A DNA stretch of 56,868 nt from Clostridiales bacterium. Its GTDB lineage: Bacteria; Bacillota; Clostridia; Lachnospirales; Lachnospiraceae. Made by a program: the position numbers and the translations under genes. Of the stretch, positions 17,920 through 27,633 are shown piece by piece; within the stretch, counting starts at the first letter, position 1, and each line of letters opens with the position of its first letter. A model generated the notes under the pieces. The model saw only the letters and a program-made list of their open reading frames with translations, had not been told where the DNA came from and did no database searches. Location: contig JAGZJZ010000042.1 of the NCBI GenBank assembly GCA_018365455.1, forward strand, positions 1 through 56,868. Reading direction: 5' to 3'.

Positions 17920-19302
17920 ATGTTGGAATTGAAAATTGATAAAAAAGTGGAGCCTTTTTTGGTTAAGAGTAAAGAAATTAAGAATTTCAAAGAACCTTTA
18001 GTATTTTTTATGAAACATAAAAATGATAACAGAAATATTTTTATTACATTTATTGTTATGGATTTTCAAAGAAAGGAACTGACCTATCTCCTGACATATA
18101 ATGATCATAATATAAATATTGTCAATGAACTGGAAAACAGCGAAAAATATAAAGTTCTGCTAACACCGCACAATGTTGTAAAAACAAATGAAAAAGATGA
18201 GTTTTTAGTATTCTTTCAGGAAGAGGCATCTTTTTTAAAGGTTAATTACGAGAAAGATATAGTCACTGTATATTTTGCTGATGAATTATTCCCAAATGAT
18301 AATATCGATAAAATAAGCTCCACGTTTTATAAGGATGAGGATGATCAAAGCTACTTTTATATGTCTGCGATTGATCGGTTCAATACAGTACATATTTATC
18401 GTGTGTCGATCTCTTTGAATTCAGTTGAAAAAATTGATTCTTTCATTAGTAAAAGTGAGGAGCCTCCGCATACTATCAGGAAGTATAATAATCTGCTGTT
18501 TATCAGTAATGAATTTTTATCAGGGAATTATGAGATGGTAAAAAAGGGAAAAGTAGCAAATTCTCGTGAATTTGGTATGATTTTAACGACTATCCTCACA
18601 CGTTTAAAAGCTAATAATAGTTTGAATATGGATGAAAAGGAGTTAGGAAAGCAATTAATGCGGCGCATGAAGGAGAAGTATGAAATTAAATGTGTACCGG
18701 GAAGAATAATGACCTACGATGTCCATACAAAAGAAAAAAAAGAGTTTTTCACAAGTGGAGGATGCCCGGCACATTTTGAGATTGATACAAACGAAGATAC
18801 GGTATATACTTCCTCACACAATTTTTTCTGTACGTTGAGTACCGTTTCTTTGTTTGCTCCGGCAGTAATTGATAAATACAAGATTATCGATGGGAATTTA
18901 AATTTTGTCGGATCATTCCAGTATTCAAAAGGATTTCGTTATGCATCTCACCGCGTTTTTAAATATAATGGGAAGCCTTATATTTGCACGGTAGGCTGGC
19001 CAAACCGTCTCATATTTGCTGATGCAACGACAATGGAGCTTTTATATTATGAAGACATTGACGGCAATATTGTAGATGAGTTTGAAGAGGGTGCTTATAT
19101 CCATACATGGGCGGAGGACAGATTCTTTGCTGCTATTGAAGTATCAGAAAATGGAGAGGATATCATTATTATTGCGCCCAAGTGCATTTATCTATACAAC
19201 TTTGCAAAAAGGAGCTTGATTGAAAAAATAAATTATAGAACTCCAAATATAGAGGGATTGATAGACAACCTTCTGGCGACAATACATATCAATTATATGT
19301 AA
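17920..19302 (+). CDS. Unknown protein, possible beta-propeller with conserved His
   Basis: I do not recognise this 460-residue protein. It is rich in alternating hydrophobic beta-strand segments and aromatic residues, with no signal peptide, transmembrane segment or nucleotide motif. Four histidines stand in well-shaped contexts in the second half (CPAHFE, SSHNFF, ASHRVF, YIHTWAED; roughly residues 285, 299, 343 and 394). That spacing recalls propeller metalloenzymes such as carotenoid oxygenases or SBP56 methanethiol oxidases, but the match is only a pattern. ATG 17920 is chosen because GGGGGAG (17906-17912) precedes it. It lies between the chorismatase and AlkZ-like genes, all co-oriented. 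Confidence 0.5.
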   Translation: MLELKIDKKVEPFLVKSKEIKNFKEPLVFFMKHKNDNRNIFITFIVMDFQRKELTYLLTYNDHNINIVNELENSEKYKVLLTPHNVVKTNEKDEFLVFFQEEASFLKVNYEKDIVTVYFADELFPNDNIDKISSTFYKDEDDQSYFYMSAIDRFNTVHIYRVSISLNSVEKIDSFISKSEEPPHTIRKYNNLLFISNEFLSGNYEMVKKGKVANSREFGMILTTILTRLKANNSLNMDEKELGKQLMRRMKEKYEIKCVPGRIMTYDVHTKEKKEFFTSGGCPAHFEIDTNEDTVYTSSHNFFCTLSTVSLFAPAVIDKYKIIDGNLNFVGSFQYSKGFRYASHRVFKYNGKPYICTVGWPNRLIFADATTMELLYYEDIDGNIVDEFEEGAYIHTWAEDRFFAAIEVSENGEDIIIIAPKCIYLYNFAKRSLIEKINYRTPNIEGLIDNLLATIHINYM

Positions 19303-19363
19303 AGCATTTTTATACTTTGGTTAGTGATTACGTGCTGAACATATTAATATCGAGAGAGGAAGT

Positions 19364-20044
19364 GTGGAATTGGCATTACTAAAGCATTATCAGGATTTTA
19401 TTGAAAGAGTGAATGAATTGGGGTTTCTGCCTTTTAGCAATATTTATCCCGGACTGCCATCATTGCATGGTGAAACTCCTAAAAGCATTTGGTATACCAG
19501 AGATCCCGATACGGACCCATCTTACTGGAAGGACTGCGTTTCGGGAGAGAAAAAGCTTGCATATGGATCAATCATCGGAGGAAATAAAGGCTTTGTTTCA
19601 GAGAGAATGTATGCAAATTTTTACGCCGCTTATCACATAGAAACATCTATGAAAGAGAGATGGGAAAGCGGCCAAGTGAACGAGATGACATGGAAGCTAT
19701 GGAATATGTTTGAAGAGAACTCGATATACAGCACTACTGAGTTAAGGAAAATACTTGGGGTTACAACGAAAAAGGGTGGTAGTAGGTTGGATAAAAGTTT
19801 GACTGACTTACAGCATTGTTTCTATATTACAATTTCCAGAACGGAACAAAGGACTGATAAAAATGGTAAGTCGTATGGTTCACCGCAAAATGTTTATGAA
19901 AAAGTTACGAGTTGGGTTCCACAAGGCTGGCTGGAGGATGCTAAGATATCAAAAGAAGAGGCGCGGAAATTTATTATTGAAACAGCCGTTTCGATGGGAC
20001 AAAATATCAGCCCTGCTGAAGTTGAGAAACTAATGTTCAAATAA
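19364..20044 (+). CDS. AlkZ-related winged-helix protein
   Basis: The 226-residue protein resembles proteins annotated as AlkZ-related. It has FLPFSNIYPGLPSL near residue 20, SIWYTRDPDTDPSYWKD, LAYGSIIGGNKGFVS, then a helical part and a C-terminal segment with LTDLQHCFYITISR. AlkZ in azinomycin producers unhooks DNA crosslinks and protects the host. If this relative is functional, it may repair damage caused by the cluster product. The match is by recollection of the family, without alignment, and many such proteins occur outside clusters with unknown roles. Start GTG 19364 behind AGAGGA is plausible; TTG 19370 is the alternative. Confidence 0.5.
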   Translation: MELALLKHYQDFIERVNELGFLPFSNIYPGLPSLHGETPKSIWYTRDPDTDPSYWKDCVSGEKKLAYGSIIGGNKGFVSERMYANFYAAYHIETSMKERWESGQVNEMTWKLWNMFEENSIYSTTELRKILGVTTKKGGSRLDKSLTDLQHCFYITISRTEQRTDKNGKSYGSPQNVYEKVTSWVPQGWLEDAKISKEEARKFIIETAVSMGQNISPAEVEKLMFK

Positions 20045-20091
20045 AGAGATAAAGCAAATAATAGAAAATGTATTTGGAAAGGAATAGTAAA

Positions 20092-21648
20092 ATGAATGTT
20101 ACTTTAATTTATGTCAGTAATATGAAAACTGATTTTGAGCATTTAGGAATAGCTATGATCGCAAGTTATCTAAGAAAGCACCAAATAAATGTCACGCTGC
20201 ATGGTATAAGTGTCTTTACCGATGTTAACAAGGCATTAAAGAATATATCCTTAGATGATGATTTGTACGGTTTTCCAATGTATGAGACAAACGCATTATA
20301 TATTTACAAAATCGCAGAGGAAATTAAGAAGCATAACCCTAATTCCAAGATTTTCTCAGGCGGTTTTTTTGCCACTGCATGCGCACCACATGTATTAGAT
20401 GATTGTCCCAGTATGGATTTTGTTGTCTTGGGAGAAGGCGAGACCCCGGTACTTGAAGCTGTTCGGGCATTGTCTGAGAAAAAAGAAATAAAGCATGAAG
20501 CAATTTTTATGAGGGGTGATAAACTGAGCCAGAAATTGCCGTTTGTATCTAACTCATTTTATGCCTGTTTGCCGGCACGGGATAATTTGAATTTAAGTAT
20601 CAAGAATGGACTATATAGTGCCAGAATCATTGCGGGAAAAGGGTGTTGCGGTGATTGTACTTTTTGTAGTTTTAATAATTACACGAAGATCAATAAATCA
20701 AAGGTGTGGCTAGGAAGAGGGATGAAAGATGTCTTTGATGAAATAGTCTCCTTATACGAGACCTTTGGAATCAGGAGCTTTGCATTCTCAGATGGGAGTT
20801 TAGAGGACCCAGGAACTCTAGGCAAAGAAAGACTTACTGAATTGTGTAAATTGTTAATTGATTATGATGTTAAATTCCATTTCTGGTGTTTCTTGAGAGC
20901 GGAAACGTTTGATGAAAGAGATATACCTCTTATGAAATTAATGAAGGAAGCCGGAATATATAATGTTAACATAGGGGTTGATGCCGCAAACGATAAAGAC
21001 TTAGCATTATACAAAAAAAGAGCTACTTTGGCTGAAAACAATCGTGCCGTGGAAATATTCAGAAAAAATGGCCTGGATGTTACGATAGGTTTAATTATGT
21101 TTAATCCATATTCTACAAGGGACACTTTAAGACAAAACTATGAATTTTTAAGTGGACAAAAGATCGAGACGGTATTTTTGTATACGACTATCTTAAGTGC
21201 TTATATGGGTACACAAATATATGATAAAGTAAATAGTGATAATCTTTTGAAATCAACCTATCTGGAACCAAGTGTTTATGATTTTGTAGATGAGTTTGCT
21301 GGTGAAGCAAATGAATTTTTTATGCGTACATTTCGAAAATCTCCGTGTGCACTCAGGGAATATGAATTCACCTCACTATGGTATTTTGTATCAAGTCTGC
21401 TGCGCTATTTTCCAGAAGAAGCGTCACCATACTTTGAAGAAATAAAAATATTGAGAGAGCAAATAGCCACTGAGTCAAAACAGTATTTTAAGATAATCTA
21501 TGTCGATAACGATCTGAAATACGCGGAAGAATGTTTTCAAGATTTTGAAAACAGAATTTTAGAAATTTATACGAAAATATCAAATGTTAAAATAAGAATG
21601 CTCAAAAGGGAGCCCTTTAGAAGTTATTATTTACGGAATAATTTATAA
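20092..21648 (+). CDS. B12-binding-type radical SAM protein 5
   Basis: The 518-residue protein has a cobalamin-binding-like N-terminus (DFEHLGIAMIASYLR, SGGFFATAC, VVLGEGE). Its cluster motif is GCCGDCTFC, using Cys185, Cys189 and Cys192. FSDGSLEDPGTLGKERL, WCFLRAETF and FNPYSTRDTLR follow. It is a close paralogue of the gene at 31501-33066, with near-identical stretches along the whole length. The two flank the exporter and tailoring block. ATG 20092 follows GGAAAGGA (20076-20083). It probably performs a related but distinct radical step from its paralogue. Confidence 0.82.
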   Translation: MNVTLIYVSNMKTDFEHLGIAMIASYLRKHQINVTLHGISVFTDVNKALKNISLDDDLYGFPMYETNALYIYKIAEEIKKHNPNSKIFSGGFFATACAPHVLDDCPSMDFVVLGEGETPVLEAVRALSEKKEIKHEAIFMRGDKLSQKLPFVSNSFYACLPARDNLNLSIKNGLYSARIIAGKGCCGDCTFCSFNNYTKINKSKVWLGRGMKDVFDEIVSLYETFGIRSFAFSDGSLEDPGTLGKERLTELCKLLIDYDVKFHFWCFLRAETFDERDIPLMKLMKEAGIYNVNIGVDAANDKDLALYKKRATLAENNRAVEIFRKNGLDVTIGLIMFNPYSTRDTLRQNYEFLSGQKIETVFLYTTILSAYMGTQIYDKVNSDNLLKSTYLEPSVYDFVDEFAGEANEFFMRTFRKSPCALREYEFTSLWYFVSSLLRYFPEEASPYFEEIKILREQIATESKQYFKIIYVDNDLKYAEECFQDFENRILEIYTKISNVKIRMLKREPFRSYYLRNNL

Positions 21649-21687
21649 AACCCGAGAAGCTATAAGAAAGAATAATGAGAGAAAAAA

Positions 21688-23502
21688 ATGAACATTAAAG
21701 AGAATAATTTCTACATATTGGGCTTGATCTGGGACTTTTCCAAGCCGAGAGTTTTTTTTGCACTTATAAGTAAAATAATTGAATATTGCTTCTTTGGATT
21801 ATTCTATCCGTTGGTGTTTTTTCGGTTTTTATTCAATATATCCACGGACAGGACGTATACCCAAACGTTGCTTTTTATAGTGATCGTAGTTGCGCTTGCT
21901 TTGCCTATGACTGTTTTTCAGTCTTGGTATACAAACAGATTCTTAAGTTTAAATGACATAAAATTGTATTATTCGATTAATAAAATGCTTTTTGATAAGG
22001 CAAATGCCGTAGATGTAAGTTGTTACGAAAATGAGGAGTTTTATAACAGCTATACAAAAGCAGCATCGCAAATGTTCGAGAAATCAAAGGATGTACTCGA
22101 TCAATCATGTCAATGTATCGTTTCACTGATTTCTTCGGTTATTGTTATTGGTTATATGGTTTCAGTCAATCTGGGAATTGTATTTTTTGTAGTTTTTCAG
22201 TTTCTTTGTTCTTTCCCAATGGATACAATCTTAAATAAATACGTATTTGAAAAAGATATGAGAACAGTGGATTTTAAGAGACGAAAAGATTATACTAAAA
22301 GGGCTGTATACCTCCAAAAATATGCAAAAGAAATCAGGACATCAAACATTTTCTCGGTTCTCGCAAGTATGTATGATGATGCTTTCAAGGGTATGATAAA
22401 GGTTATAAAAAAGTATATCAAAAAAATACTTGTGTTAAGAACTATAAAAGAAGTTATCCTATATCCGATTACGTTTTATGGAGGGTGGCTTTATGCTGCC
22501 TATCTCGTTATGGTTGACAAGTCTATCAATGTTGATGACTTTATTATTCTCTGTACCGGGATCACGCTGTCTACTTTTATGTTGAGTTTTTTTGCTGGAT
22601 CGCTTGTGCAGTTTTACAATAACTCCCTTTATATTGATAAAATAAAGGAATTTTTGAACTTTGAGGCAAAAATACCTGAAGATCATGATGGAATCTCATT
22701 AGAAGTTCCGGTTGATACTATCGAATTAAAAAAGGTGAGCTTTAAGTATGACGGTGAAGAACAATTCTGCTTGAAAAATGTTAGTATGCGTATCCATACC
22801 GGCATGAAGGTTTCTCTTGTTGGTCATAATGGTGCGGGTAAGTCTACTCTTGTCAAGCTGATCATGAGACTCTATGATCCAACAGAGGGAGAGATACTCT
22901 TAAATGGCGTTAATATCAAAGAATACAACCTAAAGGAGTATAGAAAACTTATCGGTACTGCGTTTCAGGACTTTCAGATGTTCTCAGTGTCGGTTCTTGA
23001 AAATGTCTTGATGGGGACAATCGAAGGAAATGGAGACCGGGAAAGAGCGGTCAATGCATTACATAAAGCCAATATTTACGAAAAAGTATCAACGCTGGAA
23101 AATAAGGAAGATACAATCCTTACCAGAGAATTTGATGAAAATGGTACGACGCTCTCCGTTGGAGAATACCAGAAAGTTGCAATTTCCAGGGTGTTTGCCA
23201 AAAATGCTCCGATACTGATTTTAGATGAGCCTTCAAGTGCGCTTGATCCTATTGCAGAATCCCAGATGTACAAAACCATTGTGCAAGTATGCGATAATAC
23301 TGAAAATGAAAAACAGAAAAAGATGGCTTTTATTATTTCTCACAGGCTGTCTTTGGCCACTATGACAGACTATATCTATTATCTGGAGAACGGGTCTATT
23401 TCAGAAGAGGGTAGCCATTCGCAGCTAATGGATAAACAGGGTCTATATGCTGAAACATTTTTAAAACAGGCCGAAAATTATATGGAAGAGGTAATGTACT
23501 AA
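21688..23502 (+). CDS. ABC exporter half-transporter 1 (TMD-NBD)
   Basis: The 604-residue protein has about six hydrophobic helices in its first 310 residues, then an ABC ATPase domain. Walker A is GHNGAGKST, the Walker B region is LILDEPSSALDP, and the switch histidine is IISHRLS. The signature motif is degenerate, LSVGE instead of LSGGQ/E. Its stop overlaps the next half-transporter by one base, so the two probably form a heterodimer that exports the product and may give self-resistance. In such heterodimers one ATP site is often weak, consistent with this signature. Confidence 0.88.
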   Translation: MNIKENNFYILGLIWDFSKPRVFFALISKIIEYCFFGLFYPLVFFRFLFNISTDRTYTQTLLFIVIVVALALPMTVFQSWYTNRFLSLNDIKLYYSINKMLFDKANAVDVSCYENEEFYNSYTKAASQMFEKSKDVLDQSCQCIVSLISSVIVIGYMVSVNLGIVFFVVFQFLCSFPMDTILNKYVFEKDMRTVDFKRRKDYTKRAVYLQKYAKEIRTSNIFSVLASMYDDAFKGMIKVIKKYIKKILVLRTIKEVILYPITFYGGWLYAAYLVMVDKSINVDDFIILCTGITLSTFMLSFFAGSLVQFYNNSLYIDKIKEFLNFEAKIPEDHDGISLEVPVDTIELKKVSFKYDGEEQFCLKNVSMRIHTGMKVSLVGHNGAGKSTLVKLIMRLYDPTEGEILLNGVNIKEYNLKEYRKLIGTAFQDFQMFSVSVLENVLMGTIEGNGDRERAVNALHKANIYEKVSTLENKEDTILTREFDENGTTLSVGEYQKVAISRVFAKNAPILILDEPSSALDPIAESQMYKTIVQVCDNTENEKQKKMAFIISHRLSLATMTDYIYYLENGSISEEGSHSQLMDKQGLYAETFLKQAENYMEEVMY

Positions 23503-25319
23503 TGTCTAGTGATAAGCAAAAAATTAATTATCGTTATATCATAAAAAACATTTTTTGGGTTCTGAAGAGATGTATCAAAAGTACACCGGCTTTCTCCATA
23601 TTCAGTATCATTTGGAATGTTTTTTCCCAAATATTGTTCTTCATCGAAAGTATGGTGCTCCTTGGGCTTATACTAAACTATATTCAGTTACAAAAGCCTT
23701 TCAAGAACGTTATTTTTGCGGTGGCGCTAGTAGCCGTTACTTCCATTATACAATGTATTGGGAATATCTATCTGGAGGAAAGGTTAAAGCCGATCGGATC
23801 GGAAAAGATAGCAAAAGATGTGAACAAGTTATTATATGAAAAGGCTAGTAATATTGACCTCGAATGCTACGATGACCCGAAATTCTATAACGATTTGGTT
23901 TGGGCAACAAGCGAAGCAGATTCACGGTATGTTGAAGTGCTGGAATCGGTTAGTGAATTTATAGGTGCTTTTGCCGCAGTAGTTGTTGTGAGCATTTACG
24001 TTCTGATTCAAAATCCCAGTGGAATTCTGTTTGTACTAATAGCATTTATTGCTACTGTTTTAATCGGATTGGTCATAAATAGACTGAACTTTGATCTGAA
24101 GGAAAAGTTGAGATTCTTTGAAAGAAAAAGGGATTATATTAGCCGACTATTTTATTTAAAAGATTATGCAAAGGAATTTCGTTTTAGCAATTTAAAAGAT
24201 AAGATGTATAAGGACTTCAGAGATATTAGCGAAGATATGCAGGACATTGTTGACAATAAAAGCAAGAAAATTACAGTTTTCTCAATACTATCGGATTATT
24301 TTTGTAATAGTTTTATTTTCGATGGCTTGTATCTTGTTTACCTTTTTTATCTGGCGGTTGTAAAAAACACATTGCTTTTTGGTACGATTTTTGTACTGTA
24401 CCGCTCTGCAAGTTGGATGAAAGATCATATTTTAAGCTTTTCCCAGCTTCTTATTATGTTTCAGGAACATTCATTATATATTGATAAAATTAAAGTATTT
24501 CTAGATTACAATATTAAAATTACAAGCCCTGAAAATCAAACAGATATGCCTAACAATAAAGAACCCGGTGCAATCGAGGTTAAAAATTTAAACTTTTCCT
24601 ATAACCCGAACAAACCGGTATTAAACGATATCAACATGACAATAAATCCCGGTGAAAGAATTGCTATAGTAGGCAATAACGGTGCCGGTAAAAGCACGCT
24701 TATCAAATTGCTGCTACGCCTTTACGATGCTCAGGATGGATGCATACTGTATGACGGTCAGGATATCAGGAATTATGATGTTAAATCATACCGGAATGCT
24801 TTTAATACAGTATTTCAAGATTATCAACTTTTTGCTGCAACACTGGGTGAAAATGTATCTATGGAACATGACAATCTGAATCAGGAAAAGGCAATCAGTG
24901 CACTTGCACAAAGTGGTTTTTTTGATAAACCCAATATGCAGAAAAATGGACTGGATACACAAATTACAAAGGAATTTGATAATGCGGGCGTGGAACTATC
25001 TGGTGGTGAAGCACAAAAGATTGCGATAAGCAGGGCGCTTTATAGAGATAGCTCCGTAGTAATTCTTGACGAACCTTCCAGCGCACTTGATCCTGCTTCG
25101 GAATATAATTTCCATAACATAATACTGAATGCTTTAAAAGGAAAGACCGTTATTATGATATCGCATCGATTATCGACAACAAAAATGTCAGATAAGATAT
25201 ATATGATTGAAAACGGCACAATTACTGAAGCTGGTAACCATGAAGAACTTATGGAGCTGGGGGGTAAATATGCAGAAATGTTTACATTGCAGTCCCAAAA
25301 TTATGGTAATAATATATGA
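23502..25319 (+). CDS. ABC exporter half-transporter 2 (TMD-NBD)
   Basis: The 605-residue partner has the same layout: a membrane domain in the first ~330 residues, then an ATPase with Walker A GNNGAGKST, signature LSGGE, Walker B VVILDEPSSALDP and switch MISHRLS. Here the signature is canonical, in contrast to half-transporter 1. The start overlaps the stop of the previous gene and its own stop overlaps the ligase start, so translation is probably coupled. It likely pumps the finished or near-finished product out of the cell. Confidence 0.88.
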   Translation: MSSDKQKINYRYIIKNIFWVLKRCIKSTPAFSIFSIIWNVFSQILFFIESMVLLGLILNYIQLQKPFKNVIFAVALVAVTSIIQCIGNIYLEERLKPIGSEKIAKDVNKLLYEKASNIDLECYDDPKFYNDLVWATSEADSRYVEVLESVSEFIGAFAAVVVVSIYVLIQNPSGILFVLIAFIATVLIGLVINRLNFDLKEKLRFFERKRDYISRLFYLKDYAKEFRFSNLKDKMYKDFRDISEDMQDIVDNKSKKITVFSILSDYFCNSFIFDGLYLVYLFYLAVVKNTLLFGTIFVLYRSASWMKDHILSFSQLLIMFQEHSLYIDKIKVFLDYNIKITSPENQTDMPNNKEPGAIEVKNLNFSYNPNKPVLNDINMTINPGERIAIVGNNGAGKSTLIKLLLRLYDAQDGCILYDGQDIRNYDVKSYRNAFNTVFQDYQLFAATLGENVSMEHDNLNQEKAISALAQSGFFDKPNMQKNGLDTQITKEFDNAGVELSGGEAQKIAISRALYRDSSVVILDEPSSALDPASEYNFHNIILNALKGKTVIMISHRLSTTKMSDKIYMIENGTITEAGNHEELMELGGKYAEMFTLQSQNYGNNI

Positions 25320-26710
25320 TGACAATTTTTGATTATATAAAACAATTTTCAATCCAGTCGCCTAAACATACTGCATTGATGGATGAAGTTTTTAACATTA
25401 CCTATGGGGAATTAGGAGAAATAATAATTAAAGGAAAAAAATATTATTTGGAACAAGGATTTGAACCGGGCATGCATGTGTGTATTCAAATGGAAAACTC
25501 GGTAGAATGGGTGATAGCTTTTCTGTGCATGTTATCGATCGGGTGCTGGGTGATCACGATTCCGCCCGAAATTGATCAAATATACTTACAAGAGATTATG
25601 AGGCTGACCGATGCAAAGCATATAATAACGAATTGCAGTTTATCAAATATCAAAAAGAGCCAATTAAAACTTTATGACATTGAAATGCCTTCCGGAAATG
25701 GGGCGGGCATTTTTCAGTTATCCTCCGGTTCCACAGACAATCCCAAAATTTGCAGAAGATCATTAGATAATCTGACATCCGAAGGGATAAGTTATCGAAA
25801 TACATTTGCCATAAACCCAGAAGACAGAATATTGAGTTTACCACCGGTTTATCACTCTTATTGTCTGGGAGCTGGGTGCATGGCTTCGTTAGTTTCAGGT
25901 GCTTCCTTGTATTTATCCCGAAGGTTTGTATACCGGAATGCTCTTCGGGTTACTTGTGAAAAAGATATCACGATAATGTTATTAGTTCCAATCATGGCGA
26001 GATCCTTAGCCAATATGTATTTAACGGAGCAGACAAGACCAAGGTCTTTGCGGGTTGCACTGGTAGGTGCGGGACCGATTAGCAAAGACGTCAACAGTAG
26101 GTTCGTCGATAAATTCGGGATCAACTTATTAAGTAATTATGGTAGTACCGAAACCGGAGGGGTTATCTCCAGGCTTACTCCTGAGCCAATAGATTCAATT
26201 GGAAGGCCAATGGATGGGGTGGAATTAAAAGTCAAAGACGAGCATTTGAAAAGCTGTGGCTTTAATCACGAAGGAGAATTATGGATCCGCTGTGGCGGTA
26301 TGTTTTCGGGTTATCTGAATGCTGAATCAGAACTGGATGAGGGTGGGTTTTATGCGACGGGGGATATTGTGGTGCAAGACCCTGAGGGATATATTTTTAT
26401 TAAAGGCCGTAAGAAGAATATCATCAATATTGGCGGCAAAAAAGTAAACCCTTCTAAGGTTGAAGCAGTACTGTCGCAATACGCTGGGGTGAAGGAATGC
26501 GCCGTGGTCTCATATAAAAAGATCAACCAAGAGGAAGGCGTGAGGGCGATACTGGTTGGTGACGGACTCAATGAACGGGATTTAAGAACTTATTGCAAAT
26601 CGTTACTGAACCAATACGAAACTCCATCAGTATTTGAGTTTTGGAAAAGTCTGCCTAGAAATGAACTGGGGAAAATAGTAAGAGACCTATTAAATAAGAA
26701 AGTGGACTAA
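25316..26710 (+). CDS. AMP-dependent acyl/aryl ligase
   Basis: The 464-residue protein is an ANL-superfamily adenylating enzyme. It has the P-loop SSGSTDNPK (136-144), the NYGSTETGG motif, TGDIV with the hinge region KGRKKNIINIGGKK, and a C-terminal Lys in PRNELGK. It would activate a carboxylic acid as the adenylate and load it on CoA or an ACP. Given the AHBA genes and two ACPs, an aryl acid such as AHBA or a hydroxybenzoate is the likely substrate, as with MitE in mitomycin biosynthesis; this is inference. ATG 25316 and ATG 25319 are both possible. Confidence 0.85.
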   Translation: MMTIFDYIKQFSIQSPKHTALMDEVFNITYGELGEIIIKGKKYYLEQGFEPGMHVCIQMENSVEWVIAFLCMLSIGCWVITIPPEIDQIYLQEIMRLTDAKHIITNCSLSNIKKSQLKLYDIEMPSGNGAGIFQLSSGSTDNPKICRRSLDNLTSEGISYRNTFAINPEDRILSLPPVYHSYCLGAGCMASLVSGASLYLSRRFVYRNALRVTCEKDITIMLLVPIMARSLANMYLTEQTRPRSLRVALVGAGPISKDVNSRFVDKFGINLLSNYGSTETGGVISRLTPEPIDSIGRPMDGVELKVKDEHLKSCGFNHEGELWIRCGGMFSGYLNAESELDEGGFYATGDIVVQDPEGYIFIKGRKKNIINIGGKKVNPSKVEAVLSQYAGVKECAVVSYKKINQEEGVRAILVGDGLNERDLRTYCKSLLNQYETPSVFEFWKSLPRNELGKIVRDLLNKKVD

Positions 26711-27604
26711 ATGGGAAACAATAAATTACTACAAGTACTTGTCAGCTATAAGAAAGCTTGTGCGCTTATGGCTGCTTTTGATTTAGGGATTTATGAAAAA
26801 TTATTATCAAAACCTACCGCTGTTATAGAATTAGCAGAAAATTGCCATGCTGATGAAGCGGTAATGGGATGCTTTCTTGAATATTTGCGTGCTGTAGGCA
26901 TTGTGGAGGAGAAAGATGGATATTGGAGTGTTGCGAATGACTTTTCCGGTCAGGCAAAAGATATAAATTCATATCGAAATATCATTGAACATGAAAAAAA
27001 CATATACAAGCAATGGGTGACGCCGGCCCAAATCATGACTTCGGTGCAAAACGGTATCGGCCATCGGGATTTTGACTTTAAGGGTTTTAGTTCAGAAGAC
27101 AAAACAATCTATAGCCGCGCCATGTATGGAGATAATTTGAACCTTATTGCATTTTATATCCGAAGAGAGCTTCCAGGCAGAGAGACAATAGAATGCCTGG
27201 AGTATGGGAGAAGTATGGGGGAACTCAGTACAGTTCTTCAAAAAATGATTCCACAGTTAAAGTATAAAGTGATATTTAATATGGATGATTTTGGATACTA
27301 TACAAAATTTGATCTGATTTGCATCATGAATACCATCCATTATTATGAAAAAGATCATGCGCTGGAACTGCTAAGACGGCTAAAACAATTGATGAAAGGC
27401 GATGCCCGGCTATGTATATGTGATTTGTTCTATGATAAGGATGATGACTTTAAATCATCCTGGATTATAGACTGGATTACACATGGGGGTATTTATACAT
27501 TAACGGTGGTGGAATTGTTGGTTTTGTTAAAAAAAGCTGGTTTTGATGAAATTCATCATAAATATATTGATGCGATTTCAACGGATATATTCTTTGCCCA
27601 TTGA
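26711..27604 (+). CDS. O-methyltransferase-like protein with degenerate SAM motif
   Basis: The 297-residue protein has the N-terminal winged-helix dimerisation domain of family 2 small-molecule O-methyltransferases (AFDLGIYEKL near 20). Its C-terminal Rossmann-like part contains FDLICIMNTIHYY and LCICDLFY. The SAM-binding glycine motif is poor: ECLEYGRSMGEL replaces the usual DxGGGxG. It may therefore bind SAM weakly, or have become a decarboxylase, hydroxylase-like or structural relative, as known for some members. It starts at the base after the ligase stop. The next gene is a similar but intact methyltransferase. Confidence 0.65.
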   Translation: MGNNKLLQVLVSYKKACALMAAFDLGIYEKLLSKPTAVIELAENCHADEAVMGCFLEYLRAVGIVEEKDGYWSVANDFSGQAKDINSYRNIIEHEKNIYKQWVTPAQIMTSVQNGIGHRDFDFKGFSSEDKTIYSRAMYGDNLNLIAFYIRRELPGRETIECLEYGRSMGELSTVLQKMIPQLKYKVIFNMDDFGYYTKFDLICIMNTIHYYEKDHALELLRRLKQLMKGDARLCICDLFYDKDDDFKSSWIIDWITHGGIYTLTVVELLVLLKKAGFDEIHHKYIDAISTDIFFAH

Positions 27605-27633
27605 TAACATAAAAGGAAGGAGAGAGGAAGAGA

